Shown one piece after another: positions 9,670 to 17,903 of a stretch of 64,000 nucleotides of DNA. The stretch lies in contig CP118523.1 in assembly GCA_029227815.1 (NCBI GenBank), positions 4,583,500 through 4,647,499 on the forward strand, in the 5' to 3' direction. Position 1 is the first letter of the stretch. The number at the start of each line of letters is the position of its first letter. The notes below the pieces were generated by a model, which did no database searches, was not told the origin of the DNA, and saw nothing but the letters and a program-made list of their open reading frames with translations. The position numbers and the translations under genes are program-made. The DNA is from Clostridiaceae bacterium M8S5 (GTDB taxonomy: Bacteria > Bacillota > Clostridia > Tissierellales > MCWD3).

Positions 9670-10905
9670 TTATAAATTTTCTCTAAACAAAGGCATACTC
9701 ATACATCTAGGGCCACCTCTACCTCTTGAAAGCTCTGAACTAGGTATAACATGTATCTTAATACCGTTTTCCTCAAGTAACCTATTGGTCACGTGGTTTC
9801 TTGCGTAAACAACAACTTCACCAGGTGCAATTGCAAGCGTATTAGAACCATCATTCCACTGCTCTCTAGCAGAATCAATAGGATCTCCACCAGCACATCT
9901 GATTAAAGTAATATCTTCAAGGTTAAGATGATTTTTTAATGTTTCCTCTAGAGTAGCTTCTTCTTTAGTTATTTTTAATCCAGAAGGAGCAGAAGCATCT
10001 TTTGTAATAGAAAATACAGTCAGAGGTCCTTCTATCTCTGGATGAATAGTGAATTTGTCGTAGTCTACCATAGTGAAAACAGTATCTAAATGCATAAAGG
10101 CTCTTTTCTTAGGGATATCAAATGCTAGTACAGTTTCAAAACCTTCATCACTTGAAAATATTTCTGTAGCAAATTTTTCAATAGCACCAGCATCAGTTCT
10201 TTCAGATATACCAATTGCTAAAACTTTATTATTTAAAATCAGCTCATCGCCACCTTCAATTGCTAGTTCTTCATTTCTGTCATACCAGAGTGGCACATCA
10301 CAATCTTTAAACCTTGGGTGGTAATCAAAGATGTACTTTGCATAAATAGTTTCTCTATTTCTTGTTACAGTCCTCATATGATTTAAGGTAATACCTGATC
10401 CAATAGTTGCAAAAGGATCTCTAGTAAAGTATAGATTTGGCATAGGATCTAAAACAAATGGATAATTAGTAGAAGTAAATTCTTCTAGAGAAACAGGTTT
10501 AAAGTCATGTAGCTCAGTAACTCTAATACCAGCCATTGATACATCAATTAATTCTTGATTATCAAATTTAGATAAATACTCCTTTAAAGTAGCTTTTAAA
10601 CCAATACCTCTGATGTTTCCTTCATCAAGAAATTGAGATACAAACTTTTCTCTGACAGCAGGATCACTAATAGCTTCAGCAGCTAGTTTTTCAAGATACA
10701 ATACTTCAACACCATTGTCTCTTAGTACATCAGCAAATGCATCATGTTCTTGACGAGCAACCTCTAAAAAAGGGATGTCATCAAAAAGTAACCTTTCCAT
10801 TAAATCAGGAGTTAAATTTTCGATTTCCTTACCAGGTCTATGAAGTAGTACGGTTTTTAACTTTCCTATTTCGGATGTAACATTCAATGCTTTCTTGCTA
10901 AACAT
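9670..10905 (-). CDS. arcA: arginine deiminase
   Basis: Hydrolyses arginine to citrulline and ammonia. The full 411-residue family length is present. Motifs: [11 protein letters not shown] near the N-terminus, [14 protein letters not shown], the substrate-binding AIEGGDELI, the catalytic His/Asp segment FMHLDTVFT and the nucleophilic Cys in [13 protein letters not shown] at the C-terminus. It is the first gene of arcA-arcB-arcC, with GGAGG before the ATG. Upstream sites suggest control by an arginine repressor. Confidence 0.97.
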   Translation of the reverse strand: MFSKKALNVTSEIGKLKTVLLHRPGKEIENLTPDLMERLLFDDIPFLEVARQEHDAFADVLRDNGVEVLYLEKLAAEAISDPAVREKFVSQFLDEGNIRGIGLKATLKEYLSKFDNQELIDVSMAGIRVTELHDFKPVSLEEFTSTNYPFVLDPMPNLYFTRDPFATIGSGITLNHMRTVTRNRETIYAKYIFDYHPRFKDCDVPLWYDRNEELAIEGGDELILNNKVLAIGISERTDAGAIEKFATEIFSSDEGFETVLAFDIPKKRAFMHLDTVFTMVDYDKFTIHPEIEGPLTVFSITKDASAPSGLKITKEEATLEETLKNHLNLEDITLIRCAGGDPIDSAREQWNDGSNTLAIAPGEVVVYARNHVTNRLLEENGIKIHVIPSSELSRGRGGPRCMSMPLFRENL

Positions 10906-10918
10906 AATATCCTCCCTC

Positions 10919-10956
10919 TATGAATAAAAATGTATATATATAAATAAAAATTTGAA
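10919..10956. promoter_or_regulatory. tandem ARG-box-like sites in the arcA leader
   Basis: TATGAATAAAAATGTATA (10919-10936) and TATAAATAAAAATTTGAA (10939-10956) match the ArgR/AhrC operator consensus TNTGAATWWWWATTCANW at about 16 and 15 of 18 positions. They are spaced 20 bp start to start, as paired ARG boxes usually are. They sit between the arcA promoter and its start codon. Confidence 0.6.
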
Positions 10957-11027
10957 ATGAAATTGCCTAAATTTATAAGGATTATCCTATTACACTCTAG
11001 TATAGACACCATGCCCATGTGTAGTAT

Positions 11028-11151
11028 TGTGAATAAAACATGTATAAAACATAGTAGAACAAATCCTTTAACATCATTATAAACCCAGTTTTATACTATG
11101 TCAAATTGTCAGAAACATTATAAATATAAAAAACATGCATAAAAAAACAAA
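11028..11151. promoter_or_regulatory. further ARG half-site-like sequences around the arcA promoter
   Basis: TGTGAATAAAACATGTATA at 11028-11046 has a perfect left ARG half-site, immediately followed by CATGTATAAAACATAG. CATGCATAAAAAAACAAA at 11134-11151 lies upstream of the -35. They are weaker than the leader pair and the background is very A/T-rich. Confidence 0.35.
11076..11104 (-). promoter_or_regulatory. consensus sigma-A promoter for arcA
   Basis: On the minus strand TTGACA (11104-11099), 17 bases, TATAAT (11081-11076): a full match at ideal spacing. Transcription would start near 11069 and give a leader of about 165 bases. The rest of the 600-base gap 10906-11502 is A/T-rich and shows no gene. 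Confidence 0.8.
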
Positions 11152-11502
11152 ATATAAATATACATTTTATCTGAAACATTGGAAAATAAACAGGCTCCAT
11201 ATCTTATTGATGAAATAGCGTATAATTATAATTAATATTTATAAATATTAAAAAATAAAATTACATCAAGAAAAATATCACAAAATGCAAAATGTTGTAA
11301 AATAAGTATGGCTATCATGTGAAAATTCGGAGATATTATTAATAAGTAAAATTTATACACATTAATTAAAAATCCAAAAAATCATAATAGATAAATCTAT
11401 ACAAGTAAAAACTATACATATATAATGTAGATAGGATAATTAAAAATAATTTATGAACTTACTTTAAAATAGATTTATGCTACAATCGAAAGGAGATACA
11501 AA

Positions 11503-11919
11503 GTGAAAGACGTAAGACTAAAAATAATAGGGAAGCAAACAGATTTAGAGGGAGAAGAAAATGTAATAGAATTCGTTACAGAGGGAAAATTCTACAAAAA
11601 AAAAGGAGCATATTACTTAGTATATAATGAATCAGAAATCTCTGGAATGAATGGCTCAACAACGACCTTAAAAATACAAGATGAAAAAATACAAATGAAA
11701 AGATATGGAAGTAATAAATCAAAACTTATATTTGAAGAGGGGAAAAGACACGAATCAGAGTATGCTACAGCATACGGAGAAATGACATTGCAGGTATTGA
11801 CTAGTAAGCTAAATGCAAATATATCAGATAGTGGAGTAGGAAATATATCTGTATTTTATAGATTAAACATAGCAGAAGTAGCCGAAAGTAATAATGCATT
11901 ATCAATAGAGATAATGTAG
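11503..11919 (+). CDS. DUF1934 (YwiB-like) beta-barrel protein
   Basis: A 138-residue cytosolic protein of the YwiB family. It has the family's alternating pattern: KIIGKQTDLEGEENVIEFVTEGKFYKKKGAYYLVYNESEISGM, a TTTLKI strand and a final VFYRLNIAEV. The start is GTG behind AAGGAG. The function of the family is not established. In Bacillus ywiB sits directly upstream of argS. Here it sits two bases upstream of an argS-like gene, so the old gene pair appears to be kept even though the second member has been reduced. Confidence 0.8.
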   Translation: MKDVRLKIIGKQTDLEGEENVIEFVTEGKFYKKKGAYYLVYNESEISGMNGSTTTLKIQDEKIQMKRYGSNKSKLIFEEGKRHESEYATAYGEMTLQVLTSKLNANISDSGVGNISVFYRLNIAEVAESNNALSIEIM

Positions 11920-11921
11920 GA

Positions 11922-12851
11922 ATGACTATGTATAGCATATCAACAGAATTACTTAATAGAATTAAAGAAATTCTAAATACAGATATCAGTGCCAAAATAA
12001 ATGTACCAAAATTATTTGAGCATGGACATATGATGAGTAATATAGCGCTAAAATATTCAAGTGCAAACAATATAGAGCCAATAGAAGTTTATAACAAAAT
12101 CAAATCAAACATATGTTATGATAAGTTTAATATAGACAAAATGGAGTTCAAAGAACCGGGATTTATTAACTTTGTATTTACAAATGAATGGTTTAAGGAA
12201 TATGGTTACTATATAATTGATAGTGGATTAATAAATGAAAATAGTAATTTAAAAGTTGAAAACAAACGACTGACTGATAGAGCATATATAATAAAAAGGC
12301 AAATGGACAATATAATGCAGTTAAAAGGGATAGACAAAAAAGTAGAAGTTAAAAAATACGATGTAAAGCCATTTGTAGTAGATGAAATACGACTTGATAA
12401 AATAGAAACATCACAGTTGTTTTTTTATGCATGTTGCAGAAATAGAAGCACACATGTAAAAATAAAAAAAATTTGTAAAAATGACCTTAGCAATCCATAC
12501 AAATATATGACCTATGTAGGAACGAGAGTGAATAATATTATAGATAGGTTATCAAAAGAAGGATATGATTGGGGCAACATAATATCTAAGTATTTGTTTG
12601 AAAAAAGTGAAGTAAGAGAAATATTTAAGGCTTGTTTATCAATAGATACTTCAATAAACGAAGCAATCAAAAACTACGAACCATACAAAGTATTTGCAGT
12701 ATTAAAACAGCTATGTGATATATTTTATAGCTACAATAGTAAACTTTTAATCAGAGATTTAAATAAAGAAGAAATAGAGATAGTTTTATTTGTATTAAAG
12801 GTATTTGATAAGATATATTTTGATATTGTTAAGCTATTAATGATTGTATAA
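11922..12851 (+). CDS. catalytic-core-less arginyl-tRNA synthetase paralogue (N-terminal plus DALR domains)
   Basis: 309 residues, about half of a normal ArgRS. Residues about 1-100 resemble the ArgRS N-terminal domain: INVPKLFEHGHMMSNIALKYS, a helical middle and KEPGFINFVFTNEWF. Residues about 160-309 resemble the C-terminal end with its DALR anticodon-binding fold: SQLFFYACCRNRSTHVKIKKI, then NPYKYMTYVGTRVNNIIDRL, which aligns with the usual NP.YYVQYAHAR.. block. Between them only about 60 residues remain where the Rossmann domain with HIGH and KMSKS motifs should be; neither motif is present. It cannot charge tRNA. It may bind tRNA-Arg or regulate, given its place between the arginine operon and a regulator. 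This assignment is by motif reading. Confidence 0.65.
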   Translation: MTMYSISTELLNRIKEILNTDISAKINVPKLFEHGHMMSNIALKYSSANNIEPIEVYNKIKSNICYDKFNIDKMEFKEPGFINFVFTNEWFKEYGYYIIDSGLINENSNLKVENKRLTDRAYIIKRQMDNIMQLKGIDKKVEVKKYDVKPFVVDEIRLDKIETSQLFFYACCRNRSTHVKIKKICKNDLSNPYKYMTYVGTRVNNIIDRLSKEGYDWGNIISKYLFEKSEVREIFKACLSIDTSINEAIKNYEPYKVFAVLKQLCDIFYSYNSKLLIRDLNKEEIEIVLFVLKVFDKIYFDIVKLLMIV

Positions 12852-12853
12852 CG

Positions 12854-12888
12854 TGCCTAAAAATCGGCAAAGTGCCGAAAATTGAGCA
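12854..12888. promoter_or_regulatory. two tandem palindromes in front of the sigma-54 activator gene
   Basis: TGCCTAAAAATCGGCA (12854-12869) and TGCCGAAAATTGAGCA (12873-12888), 19 bp apart start to start. They share the pattern of the site at 14293-14308. They end a few bases before the activator's ribosome site, so they suit autoregulation. Confidence 0.6.
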
Positions 12889-12901
12889 AAGGAGGATTTG
12901 A

Positions 12902-14305
12902 ATGAAAGATCTTTTCTTTAGAGAAAATATTTTTGAGATATTGGATTACATAGATGAAGGAGTACATATAATAGATAATCGTGGAAATAGTGTATATTAC
13001 AACAAAGCTGCACAAAGGCTAGATAGAATTAATAAGAACGATGTAATGAATAAGCATTTATTAGATATATACCCATCATTATCTGATGAAACTAGTACAT
13101 TATTAAAAGTAATCAATACAAGAAAACCTGTTTTCAATGTAGAACAAACCTTTATAAATTACAAAGGAGATAAAATAACTACAATTAATTCCTCCATACC
13201 AATAGTTGCAGGTAATAAGCTTAAAGGTGCGATAGAAATATCAAAAGACATAACACAAGTAAGAGAATTATCAGAAAAAATAATAGATCTACAAAGTGAG
13301 CTTTTAAAAAATGATATTAGTGATGGTTTAATAGAAGATGAAACTATTTGTACTTTTATGGATATAATAGGACAAAATCAAACAATAAAAGAATTAAAAC
13401 AGGTGGCATTAAAAGCTGCAGAGACAGATGTGCCAGTGCTGATTTATGGAGAAACAGGGACAGGAAAAGAGCTTTTTGTTAGGGCTATTCATAATACAGG
13501 AAAGAGAAAAGATAAGCCGTTTATAGCACAAAACTGTGCTGCTTTGCCAAGCAATTTGCTAGAAGGAATATTATTTGGTACAGTAAAAGGTAGTTTTACA
13601 GGAGCAGTTGATAGACCTGGACTTTTTGAACTTGCAAATACAGGAACAATATTTCTAGACGAAGTGAATTCAATGCCATTAGAACTGCAAGCAAAGCTTC
13701 TACGAGTCATACAGAATAAGACAATAAGAAGACTAGGGTCGTTAAAGACAATAAAAGTTGATGTACGAATAATAAGTGCAGTAAACGTGCCACCAATTGA
13801 CGCCATAAATACAAAGAAGCTCAGAAATGATCTGTATTATAGACTAAGTGTAATTAATCTAGACATACCATCATTGTCAGAGAGAAAAGAAGATATTCCT
13901 TTACTAGTAAAGCACTTTATCAATAAAAGCAACTATAAATATAACAAATCAACCAAGCGCGCTACAAAAGAAGTAATGAGTATATTTACAAATTATGATT
14001 GGCCAGGGAATGTAAGAGAACTAGAACATACGATAGAAGCAGTAATTTCGTTAAATGATATAGAAGAAATAAAAGAAAGTCATTTGCCACAAAAATTCAA
14101 GAGTATAAGTGCATCAGTTAATAAGTATGATAATTGTTCGCTTAATGAAGCTGTGAGTAAGCTAGAAGAAAATATGATAATTAGTGCTTTAGAAAAGACA
14201 AACTGGAATACCTCAAAAGCGGCAAAACTTATAAATGTGCCCAGACAGACACTGCAATACAAAATATCTAAATATAATATAAAAAGAAGACGTGCCGAAA
14301 ATTAG
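12902..14305 (+). CDS. sigma-54-dependent activator (PAS, AAA+, Fis-type HTH), RocR-like
   Basis: 467 residues. A PAS sensor occupies about residues 10-110 (ILDYIDEGVHIIDNRGN). The AAA+ domain follows from about 150 to 385, with Walker A GETGTGKE, the sigma-54 contact loop as GSFTGA, Walker B GTIFLDEV and the RELEHTIEA helix. A Fis-type helix-turn-helix closes the protein (NTSKAAKLINVPRQTLQYKISKYNI). The segment GILFGTVKGSFTGAVDRPG resembles RocR, the arginine-catabolism activator of Bacillus. A -24/-12 promoter lies directly downstream in front of kdd, so it very probably turns on the lysine-fermentation operon. The inducer is unknown. Confidence 0.9.
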   Translation: MKDLFFRENIFEILDYIDEGVHIIDNRGNSVYYNKAAQRLDRINKNDVMNKHLLDIYPSLSDETSTLLKVINTRKPVFNVEQTFINYKGDKITTINSSIPIVAGNKLKGAIEISKDITQVRELSEKIIDLQSELLKNDISDGLIEDETICTFMDIIGQNQTIKELKQVALKAAETDVPVLIYGETGTGKELFVRAIHNTGKRKDKPFIAQNCAALPSNLLEGILFGTVKGSFTGAVDRPGLFELANTGTIFLDEVNSMPLELQAKLLRVIQNKTIRRLGSLKTIKVDVRIISAVNVPPIDAINTKKLRNDLYYRLSVINLDIPSLSERKEDIPLLVKHFINKSNYKYNKSTKRATKEVMSIFTNYDWPGNVRELEHTIEAVISLNDIEEIKESHLPQKFKSISASVNKYDNCSLNEAVSKLEENMIISALEKTNWNTSKAAKLINVPRQTLQYKISKYNIKRRRAEN

Positions 14306-14308
14306 GCA
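14293..14308. promoter_or_regulatory. palindromic upstream activator site for the kdd-kam promoter
   Basis: TGCCGAAAATTAGGCA overlaps the activator's stop codon (14303-14305). Its centre is about 58 bases upstream of the -24 element, a usual distance for a sigma-54 activator site. The flanked stem CGTGCC/GGCATG followed by a run of T could also end the activator transcript. Confidence 0.65.
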
Positions 14309-14358
14309 TGTTTTTTTATGTTTACCTTAAAAATGTGTATATTACTATATTGCAAAGT

Positions 14359-14374
14359 TGGCATAGAAATTGCA
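14359..14374 (+). promoter_or_regulatory. sigma-54 (-24/-12) promoter of the lysine fermentation operon
   Basis: TGGCAT-AGAAA-TTGCA: the GG and GC dinucleotides are separated by 10 bases as required, and the flanks match the TGGCAC-N5-TTGCA consensus. The expected start is near 14385, about 40 bases before the kdd ATG. Confidence 0.85.
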
Positions 14375-14424
14375 CATATTATAAAAGGATATTATTTATT
14401 TAAGTATAATGAGGGGGAAAAAAA

Positions 14425-15462
14425 ATGAAAAAAGGATGTCCTTATGGAACACATAGAGTAATTGAGCCAGCGGGTAAATTACCACAACCAGCAACTAAAA
14501 TTGATAACAAAATGGAATTATACGATAACGAAATACTAATAGATGTGCAAACACTGAACATTGATTCAGCAAGCTTTACGCAAATTAAAGACCAAGCAAA
14601 TGGAGACATAGAAAAGATAAAAGAAATTATGTTAGGGATAGTAGCAGAAAGAGGTAAGCATCAAAATCCTGTAACAGGTTCGGGTGGAATGCTTATAGGA
14701 ACAGTAGAAAAGATCGGTTCTGCTTTAGAAGGAAAAACAGATTTAAAGGTTGGTGACAAGATAGCAACATTAGTATCGTTGTCATTAACTCCACTTAGAA
14801 TAGATGAGATACACGAAGTTAGAAAAGATATAGATCAAGTAGATATAACAGGAAAAGCTATATTATTTGAAAGTGGGATATATGCGGTTATACCAAGCGA
14901 TATACCAGAGAATTTAGCTCTATCAGTATTAGACGTAGCAGGAGCACCAGCACAAACAGCAAAATTAGTTAAACCAGGAGATACAGTATTGGTAATAGGT
15001 GGAGCAGGAAAATCGGGAATGTTATGTCTTTATGAAGCTAAAAAGAGAGTAGGAGTAACAGGAAAAGTTATATGCTTAGGTCATAACGAAAAGAGTTTAG
15101 AGAGAGTTAAAAAAGCAAACTTAGCAGATGTATATATAAAGGCAGATGCAACAGATGCAGTAGACGTACTTAATAAAGTTAGTGAAGCTACAAATGGTCA
15201 AATGGCTGATATAACAATAAATAACGTAAACATACCAAACACAGAAATGTCGAGCATATTAGCAACAAAAGATGATGGATTAATATATTTCTTTAGTATG
15301 GCAACAAGCTTTACAAAAGCTGCCCTAGGAGCAGAAGGAGTAGGAAGAGATACAACTATGATTGTTGGTAATGGATATACAAAAGGGCACGCTGAAATAG
15401 CATTACAAATAATGAGAGAAAGTATGACTCTAAGAAAAATATATGAAGAATTGTATGCATAA
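14425..15462 (+). CDS. kdd: L-erythro-3,5-diaminohexanoate dehydrogenase
   Basis: Oxidises 3,5-diaminohexanoate with NAD+ to 3-keto-5-aminohexanoate in lysine fermentation. The 345-residue protein begins MKKGCPYGTHRVIEPAGKLPQ, characteristic of Kdd, and carries an NAD-binding VLVIGGAGKSGML segment at about residues 190-202, within a medium-chain-dehydrogenase-like fold. The start has GAGGGGG upstream. It is the first gene of the operon behind the sigma-54 promoter. Confidence 0.93.
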   Translation: MKKGCPYGTHRVIEPAGKLPQPATKIDNKMELYDNEILIDVQTLNIDSASFTQIKDQANGDIEKIKEIMLGIVAERGKHQNPVTGSGGMLIGTVEKIGSALEGKTDLKVGDKIATLVSLSLTPLRIDEIHEVRKDIDQVDITGKAILFESGIYAVIPSDIPENLALSVLDVAGAPAQTAKLVKPGDTVLVIGGAGKSGMLCLYEAKKRVGVTGKVICLGHNEKSLERVKKANLADVYIKADATDAVDVLNKVSEATNGQMADITINNVNIPNTEMSSILATKDDGLIYFFSMATSFTKAALGAEGVGRDTTMIVGNGYTKGHAEIALQIMRESMTLRKIYEELYA

Positions 15463-15575
15463 ACCTGAATTATTAGAAACGATAATGAATACGGTGTAGT
15501 TTTCTAAGTTACAAGTAAGTTTGGAGGGATTATGTAATTAGAAAGATAATTTAGGTCAATATAGGAGGTTATATT

Positions 15576-16853
15576 TTGAGAACATTCAAAGATGTAAAAC
15601 TATGGGAAAACGTTACAGAGGAGCAATGGGATGACTGGAGATGGCAGGTTAGAAATAGAATAGATACAGTAGAAGATTTAAAGCAGATTATAAATATAAC
15701 TGAGGAAGAAGAAAAAAACATAGAAGAAGTTCTTAATAAATTTAGAATGGGTATAACGCCATACTATGCATTGTTAATGGATAAGGATAATAGAAACTGT
15801 CCAGTAAGAATGCAAGCAGTGCCGATAATAGACGAGGTTCATGTAGGATCTTCAGATATGTTAGACCCATTGCACGAAGATACAGATTCTCCAGTGCCAG
15901 GACTTACTCATAGATACCCAGATAGAGTATTACTATTAATAACAGATCAATGTTCAATGTACTGCAGACACTGTACTAGAAGAAGATTTGCAGGACAAAA
16001 TGATGTAGCGTTACCAGTTGATAGAATTGATAGATCGATTGAATATATAAGAAATACGCCAGAAGTTAGAGACGTTTTATTATCAGGAGGAGATTGCTTA
16101 CTTGTATCAGACGAGAGATTAGAATACATTATAAAGAAACTAAGAGAGATACCTCATGTAGAGATAATAAGATTAGGAACTCGTACACCAGTAGTATTAC
16201 CACAAAGGGTTACAGACGATTTAGTTAACATGCTTAAAAAATATCATCCGATATGGTTAAATACCCACTTCAATCACTCAAAAGAGATAACAAAAGAGAG
16301 TATAGAGGCATGTAGAAAGTTAGCAGACGCAGGGATACCATTAGGAAATCAATCAGTACTACTAAGAGGTATAAACGATAGCGTTAATGTTATGAGAAGA
16401 CTTATGCAAGATTTAGTAAAAATAAGAGTTAGACCATACTATATATATCAGTGTGATTTGTCAATGGGAATATCACATTTTAGAACATCTGTATCAAAAG
16501 GATTAGAGATTATGGAAGGACTTAGAGGACACACATCAGGCTACGCAGTGCCAACATTTGTGGTAGATGCTCCTGGTGGTGGCGGAAAGATACCAGTTAT
16601 GCCTAACTATATAGTGTCAATGTCAAGAAATAAGGTTATACTCAGAAACTTTGAGGGAGTTATAACAACGTATTCAGAGCCAGAGTATATAGAAGGACCA
16701 GAAAACCTAGATACAATAGAGAATGAAGCTGATCATATATACACAGGAGTAGCAGGATTGATGTATAACAAAGACATATCATTAGAGCCTTCAAAGCTAC
16801 TTAGAAATGACAGAGCGAAAAAACAATTATTAGCAAGGGGAACAAACGATTAA
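15576..16853 (+). CDS. kamA: lysine 2,3-aminomutase (radical SAM, PLP)
   Basis: First step of the pathway: L-lysine to L-beta-lysine. The radical SAM cluster is C126-S-M-Y-C130-R-H-C133. The PLP lysine lies in the glycine-rich segment DAPGGGGKIPVMPNY near residue 335. TRTPVVLPQRV and LNTHFNHSKEIT are family blocks. The length of 425 is normal. TTG start behind AGGAGG. In the 113-base gap after kdd there is an isolated GGAGGG-ATT-ATG-TAA, a start-stop pair with a good ribosome site at 15524-15537. The gene abuts kamB exactly (TAA then ATG). Confidence 0.96.
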   Translation: MRTFKDVKLWENVTEEQWDDWRWQVRNRIDTVEDLKQIINITEEEEKNIEEVLNKFRMGITPYYALLMDKDNRNCPVRMQAVPIIDEVHVGSSDMLDPLHEDTDSPVPGLTHRYPDRVLLLITDQCSMYCRHCTRRRFAGQNDVALPVDRIDRSIEYIRNTPEVRDVLLSGGDCLLVSDERLEYIIKKLREIPHVEIIRLGTRTPVVLPQRVTDDLVNMLKKYHPIWLNTHFNHSKEITKESIEACRKLADAGIPLGNQSVLLRGINDSVNVMRRLMQDLVKIRVRPYYIYQCDLSMGISHFRTSVSKGLEIMEGLRGHTSGYAVPTFVVDAPGGGGKIPVMPNYIVSMSRNKVILRNFEGVITTYSEPEYIEGPENLDTIENEADHIYTGVAGLMYNKDISLEPSKLLRNDRAKKQLLARGTND

Positions 16854-17903
16854 ATGTCACTACTAAGCATGGTAAGAAAAGATAGTAAAACTATATCGAT
16901 AGTTGGTATGTCCAAAAATGCAGGTAAAACAGTGACATTAAATAAGCTAATACAGGATAGCTTAAAAGAAACCATAACGCTAGGGGTGACATCCACAGGA
17001 CGAGATGGAGAGGAAAAGGATGTGCTGACCAATACACATAAACCCCTAGTATTTGTTCCAAAGGGAACAATTATTACAACGACAGATAGACTGTTTGACA
17101 ATGGGGATGCAAAGTTAGAGATTATATATACGACTAACTTTACAACACCGATGGGATATGTAGTGTTAGCCAGAATAATAGAAGAAGGAAATGTGCAAAT
17201 AGCTGGGCCACAGACTAATAATGATATTAGAGTAGTATCTGATATAATGCTTAAATTTGGAGTGGATTTAGTACTGATAGATGGATCCATAGACAGAATA
17301 TCATCAGCATCATCATCAATATCTGATGGGACAGTTATTTCGTGTGGGGCAGTACTTGATAGAGACATAAATAAAGTCATAACTGAAACAGCGCATAAGA
17401 TTAGGTTAATGCAAATGGGTGAAGTAGAGCAAAAGATAAAGGAACTCATAAAGCAAGATGATGATGTAATAATAATAAACAAACAGCTAAAGGTAGATAA
17501 TCTAAAGCTTAAAACGGCGCTTTCAAGTGGTAAAGTGATAGCATCAAAGGTTAAAGAGGATACAACACATGTAATATTGCCAGGGAGTTTAACTAGTGCA
17601 ATGGCAAAAGACATGATAAACAGTACAAAACATAGAGGATTTACATTAGTTGTAAAAGACGGCACTAGAGTATTTATAAATCATAAGCAGTGGACTCAGG
17701 TTATAAGTAGAAATCTTAATGTTAAAGTATTAAATAAAATAAATGTTAGAGCAGTAACATTAAATCCGTATTCGCCAAAAGGATACTACTTCAATCCAAA
17801 AGAGTTTTTAACAAGAATGAGAGCAAGTATTAAAGATATACCTGTTGTAGATGTAATACTAGAAGAGGCAATACAGCAGAACTATGGTGGTGATATAAAT
17901 TGA
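16854..17903 (+). CDS. kamB: KamB, probable reactivase subunit for lysine 5,6-aminomutase
   Basis: 349 residues, the conserved gene between kamA and kamC in lysine-fermenting bacteria. An N-terminal P-loop is visible at residues 18-26 (GMSKNAGKT), followed by SLKETITLGVTSTGRDGE, so it is a nucleoside-triphosphatase-like protein. Its ATG follows the kamA stop with no gap, and its last codons overlap the kamC start. The role as part of an ATP-driven reactivase of the B12 enzyme KamDE is the current view of this gene pair as I recall it; the sequence itself only shows the P-loop and the conserved position. Confidence 0.82.
   Translation: MSLLSMVRKDSKTISIVGMSKNAGKTVTLNKLIQDSLKETITLGVTSTGRDGEEKDVLTNTHKPLVFVPKGTIITTTDRLFDNGDAKLEIIYTTNFTTPMGYVVLARIIEEGNVQIAGPQTNNDIRVVSDIMLKFGVDLVLIDGSIDRISSASSSISDGTVISCGAVLDRDINKVITETAHKIRLMQMGEVEQKIKELIKQDDDVIIINKQLKVDNLKLKTALSSGKVIASKVKEDTTHVILPGSLTSAMAKDMINSTKHRGFTLVVKDGTRVFINHKQWTQVISRNLNVKVLNKINVRAVTLNPYSPKGYYFNPKEFLTRMRASIKDIPVVDVILEEAIQQNYGGDIN

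Noticed and set aside
10906-11502. A riboswitch (lysine or other) in the arc/ywiB gap
   Set aside because: I found no paired-core sequence typical of a known class; the region is simple A/T-rich DNA with promoter and ARG-box-like sites.
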